Under the pieces are notes generated by a model that was not told the DNA's origin, made no database searches, and was given only the letters and a program-made list of their open reading frames with translations. From the NCBI GenBank assembly GCA_030642995.1, contig DAOWMR010000017.1:1-17296 (forward strand): a stretch of 17,296 nt of DNA, read 5' to 3'. Within the stretch, counting starts at the first letter, position 1; the number at the start of each line of letters is the position of its first letter. The stretch comes from Spirochaetales bacterium. Its GTDB lineage: Bacteria > Spirochaetota > Spirochaetia > DSM-27196 > SLST01. Positions 15,419 through 17,296 of this stretch are shown here, piece after piece. The translations under genes and the position numbers were made by a program.

Positions 15419-16366
15419 TTAGTTCGTATATTGTTTGTATATTCGCTCGTTGACGCTTCTGAGTTTCAGAAGAACTTCATCAACCTTCGCGGAATCCTCT
15501 CCGCTGCCAACCAGATGATCAACGAGCCAGAAGTATCGATTGATGAGCCGCGGCTCCACCAATCGATCCTTGTCCCGGCCCTCACGGAGCTCTCGCTCGA
15601 GGGCGTAGATGCCCTGTTTCAGCTTTCCGTACTCAATCGATCGTAATTCTCGTTTCACAGTGAATACCCCAAGGAGTACCCCGTACACCGGTAACCACTC
15701 CAGCAACGCAGGCCCCGAGAAGCCAAGCTCCCGGACCTTGTCTGCAAGGGCACGAATCAACTGTGATTCCAACAACTCTAAATGTACTCGCTGCGGTTCC
15801 AGGAAGAAAGCCTCTCTGAAGAATGCTTTTGCAGCCTGGGTCTCATTCACCAACGCGTACGCATCAGCAAGCTCTGAAAGAATCTCGGAGTCGTCCGATC
15901 GCTCGGCGGCCGCAGCCTCGAGATAACGCACGGCCTCATCGTATGCACCGAGCCCCTTGTGACACCGCCCGATACGCATCAGAAGCTCGAAATCCTGAGA
16001 GTCTGCTTCCTGCACCAGCAACTGGAATTCTTCAAGTGCGCGGCCGAAGACATGTGTTCGGATGGCAAACATGCATGGCTCACAATCGTGCCCGATCCGT
16101 TCGGCAAACCCCTCAAACGCCGGCCACTGGGATATGTAGTATTCCCCGCGCTCAAACGCATGCTGAATGTTCTCCAGTTGGGTCTCGCGTTCCCTCCAGA
16201 AATTGACAAATTTCAGCGAAGTGACGACGTCTGCGCTGTCAAAGTCCAAGGCCAGACCCTTCTCCAAGGTTCTCTGAGCCGAGTCCAGGTCATGATTACG
16301 GATGTGGCCGTTCGCCTGCTCCAGCAGATCGGGGCCGGTGACGCCATTTGTCTGATTTTCGAGCAT
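15419..16366 (-). CDS. TPR-repeat protein upstream of giant greA, function unknown
   Basis: The 315-residue product has no signal peptide or membrane segment except a moderately hydrophobic stretch near 228-242 (LEWLPVYGVLLGVF), so it is probably cytoplasmic. TPR-type helix pairs are clear at about 128-200 (DFELLMRIGRCHKGLGAYDEA, SEILSELADAYALVNETQAA), and a weaker one lies near 13-45 (LLEQANGHIRNHDLDSAQRTL). The C-terminal third is charged and helical. ATG 16366 is the only reasonable start. It has no Shine-Dalgarno and lies about 12 bases after the predicted transcription start. It is the first gene of a unit with greA, and both proteins carry TPR-like repeats, which suggests related or cooperating roles. 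This is inference; I do not recognise the family by name. Confidence 0.82.
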   Translation of the reverse strand: MLENQTNGVTGPDLLEQANGHIRNHDLDSAQRTLEKGLALDFDSADVVTSLKFVNFWRERETQLENIQHAFERGEYYISQWPAFEGFAERIGHDCEPCMFAIRTHVFGRALEEFQLLVQEADSQDFELLMRIGRCHKGLGAYDEAVRYLEAAAAERSDDSEILSELADAYALVNETQAAKAFFREAFFLEPQRVHLELLESQLIRALADKVRELGFSGPALLEWLPVYGVLLGVFTVKRELRSIEYGKLKQGIYALERELREGRDKDRLVEPRLINRYFWLVDHLVGSGEDSAKVDEVLLKLRSVNERIYKQYTN

Positions 16367-16394
16367 ACTGCACGCAGTGAGTCAATTATACTCA
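16367..16394. promoter_or_regulatory. Two adjacent inverted repeats over the -10 and start of the leftward promoter (candidate operator)
   Basis: TGAGT (16378-16382) and ACTCA (16390-16394) form an inverted repeat whose 7-base centre covers most of the leftward -10 box. Abutting it, ACTGC (16367-16371) and GCAGT (16374-16378) form a second perfect inverted repeat between the start site and the ATG. The placement suits a repressor site, but the arms are short and could be chance. Confidence 0.35.
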
Positions 16395-16412
16395 CCCAAC
16401 TTCTTTCGTCAA
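16385..16412 (-). promoter_or_regulatory. Sigma-70-type promoter for the TPR-greA unit
   Basis: On the minus strand, TTGACG (16412-16407) and a perfect TATAAT (16390-16385) are separated by 16 bases. Transcription would begin near 16378, leaving a leader of only about 12 bases before ATG 16366 with no Shine-Dalgarno. The match is strong and it lies in the only real intergenic gap in this part of the window. Confidence 0.75.
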
Positions 16413-16423
16413 CGAGGGATGCT

Positions 16424-16451
16424 TTGCATTGCCGCCCGTCTGCCGTATAGT
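16424..16451 (+). promoter_or_regulatory. Sigma-70-type promoter for rpe, predicting a leaderless or nearly leaderless mRNA
   Basis: TTGCAT (16424-16429) and TATAGT (16446-16451) are separated by 16 bases. Only 6 bases lie between the -10 and ATG 16458, so transcription should start at or next to that ATG. The -35 lies 11 bases from the -35 of the opposing promoter, giving a back-to-back arrangement. Confidence 0.65.
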
Positions 16452-16457
16452 ACCTGC

Positions 16458-17126
16458 ATGGCACCGATGAGCATAATCGCAGCACCATCTATTCTCGCTG
16501 CGGACTTCACTGCAATCGGGGATGCCGTTCGTCTCGCTGAATCATGCGGGGGCGACTGGATTCATCTGGACGTAATGGACGGTCGATTTGTTCCAAATCT
16601 GACTTTCGGGCAGAAGATGGTGCATGACATCCGGCAGATGACGAATCTGCCGCTGGATACTCACCTGATGATCGAAGAGCCCGAACGGTACGTTGCTGAG
16701 TTTGCCGATGCCGGATCAGACTTCATTACGTTCCATATTGAAGCTTCAGTTCATGCGGACCGAACCGTAGCGCTCATCGAGGAACTTGGCAAGAAACCGG
16801 GCATTTCCCTCGTTCCATCCACCCCTGTTCATGCGATCGGGGAGCTTCTCGGGAAGGTCTTTCAGGTGCTGGTCATGACCGTGAACCCCGGATTTGGAGG
16901 CCAGAAACTCCTTCCCGGATGTGTCGAAAAGGTGCGCGTCCTGGATGGACTCCGCAGAAAGCTCGGTCTATCATTCAAGATAGCCGTTGACGGAGGCATC
17001 AATGGAGAGACGGCCCACATCGTTCGGGATGCCGGAGCCGATGTGCTCATTACGGGCTCGGCCTTCTTTCAGAGTCCAAATCCCGCGCACGAGATCGCGA
17101 GACTAAGGGGTCGCCACATTGCATGA
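16458..17126 (+). CDS. rpe: Ribulose-phosphate 3-epimerase
   Basis: Rpe interconverts ribulose-5-phosphate and xylulose-5-phosphate in the pentose phosphate pathway. The 222-residue product is a complete TIM barrel with the family signatures: IIAAPSILAADF, WIHLDVMDGRFVPNLTFG (metal His and catalytic Asp), DTHLMIEEPERYV, FHIEA, VMTVNPGFGGQK and KIAVDGGINGETA, with the second catalytic Asp in VDGG. The phosphate-binding end is GADVLITGSAFF. The start could be ATG 16458 (MAPMSIIAAPS) or ATG 16467 (MSIIAAPS). An upstream in-frame ATG at 16419 lies before the promoter -35 and is unlikely. There is no Shine-Dalgarno before either favoured start, in keeping with a leaderless mRNA. Confidence 0.96.
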   Translation: MAPMSIIAAPSILAADFTAIGDAVRLAESCGGDWIHLDVMDGRFVPNLTFGQKMVHDIRQMTNLPLDTHLMIEEPERYVAEFADAGSDFITFHIEASVHADRTVALIEELGKKPGISLVPSTPVHAIGELLGKVFQVLVMTVNPGFGGQKLLPGCVEKVRVLDGLRRKLGLSFKIAVDGGINGETAHIVRDAGADVLITGSAFFQSPNPAHEIARLRGRHIA

Positions 17127-17181
17127 ATCGGTGAACGTCAAAGGCCGGTACGTCGACAATAGTACTGAGGTAGTGCGCCGC
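17127..17181 (+). other. Short spacer between rpe and the following gene
   Basis: The 55-base gap contains no hairpin followed by a U-run and no convincing promoter. An AATAGT at 17158-17163 lacks a partner -35 at the right distance. Co-transcription of rpe with the next gene is therefore the simplest reading. Confidence 0.4.
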
Positions 17182-17296
17182 ATGACGATCAAGAATCCAC
17201 GCCCCTTCGTCCTGTTCCTGATTCTTCTGTTTGGTACTGGAACCATTTTTGCTCAGGAGACCCCCCCGGGCCTTTCTACCGGCCTGCGGGAGTACC
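17182..17296 (+). CDS. N-terminus of an exported protein, truncated by the window end
   Basis: From ATG 17182 the frame encodes a short basic N-region (MTIKNPRP), a hydrophobic core (FVLFLILLFGTGTIF) and a likely signal peptidase I site at FAQ/E. It then runs open to the window end (38 residues visible). A GAGG (17167-17170) lies 11 bases upstream. GTG 17131 is a possible but longer start that would put an unusual 17-residue charged extension before the signal peptide. It lies 55 bases after rpe on the same strand and may be co-transcribed. Too little is present to name it. Confidence 0.6.
   Translation, partial: MTIKNPRPFVLFLILLFGTGTIFAQETPPGLSTGLREY

Noticed and set aside
1..17296. tRNA or rRNA genes, CRISPR arrays, insertion sequences, prophage or toxin-antitoxin genes
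   Set aside because: I looked for repeated spacers, terminal inverted repeats, transposase or integrase motifs and tRNA-like cloverleaf sequence on both strands and saw none; every long stretch is filled by a recognised gene.

Overview
The window is a stretch of conserved core chromosome from a moderately GC-rich spirochaete, most likely a free-living Spirochaeta-like member of the Spirochaetales. Two things point there. One is the gene order infB-rbfA-truB-ribF-rpsO-pnp-dut-lptF-lptG-tgt-murJ, which from memory resembles the order in Treponema and Borrelia. The other is the 900-residue GreA, in which a normal GreA is fused to the C-terminus of a huge helical protein; I know this arrangement only from spirochaetes. 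I see no tRNA or rRNA genes, CRISPR array, insertion sequence, phage gene or foreign-looking base composition.

Positions 1-12674, + strand: one long, tightly packed run of genes. The first block serves translation and RNA turnover: the 3' part of infB, then rbfA, truB, ribF, rpsO and pnp. The second block is nucleotide, tRNA and envelope functions: dut, two LptF/LptG-family permeases, tgt, the lipid II flippase murJ, and an exported HEAT-repeat protein. Most junctions are 4- or 8-base start/stop overlaps or gaps under 60 bases, so the run probably behaves as one or a few polycistronic units with translational coupling. No convincing intrinsic terminator is visible.

Positions 12693-16366, - strand: a two-gene unit, a cytoplasmic TPR protein followed by the giant GreA fusion. 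It converges on the HEAT gene with only 18 bases between the stop codons.

Positions 16367-16457: a compact divergent control region. A good sigma-70-type promoter fires left into the TPR-greA unit and another fires right into rpe. Both predict very short, Shine-Dalgarno-free leaders, and an inverted repeat covers the -10 of the leftward promoter. Positions 16458-17126 hold rpe (ribulose-phosphate 3-epimerase). From 17182 the window enters the start of another exported protein and ends inside it.

No wholly new system stands out. The observations most worth checking are: (a) the giant GreA, in which I see an embedded segment resembling the RNA-polymerase-binding Tudor/SH3 folds of PcrA/UvrD and CarD; (b) RibF, which keeps the FAD synthetase half but has lost the riboflavin-kinase signature; (c) the divergent promoter with nearly leaderless transcripts; and (d) the exported HEAT protein coupled to murJ.
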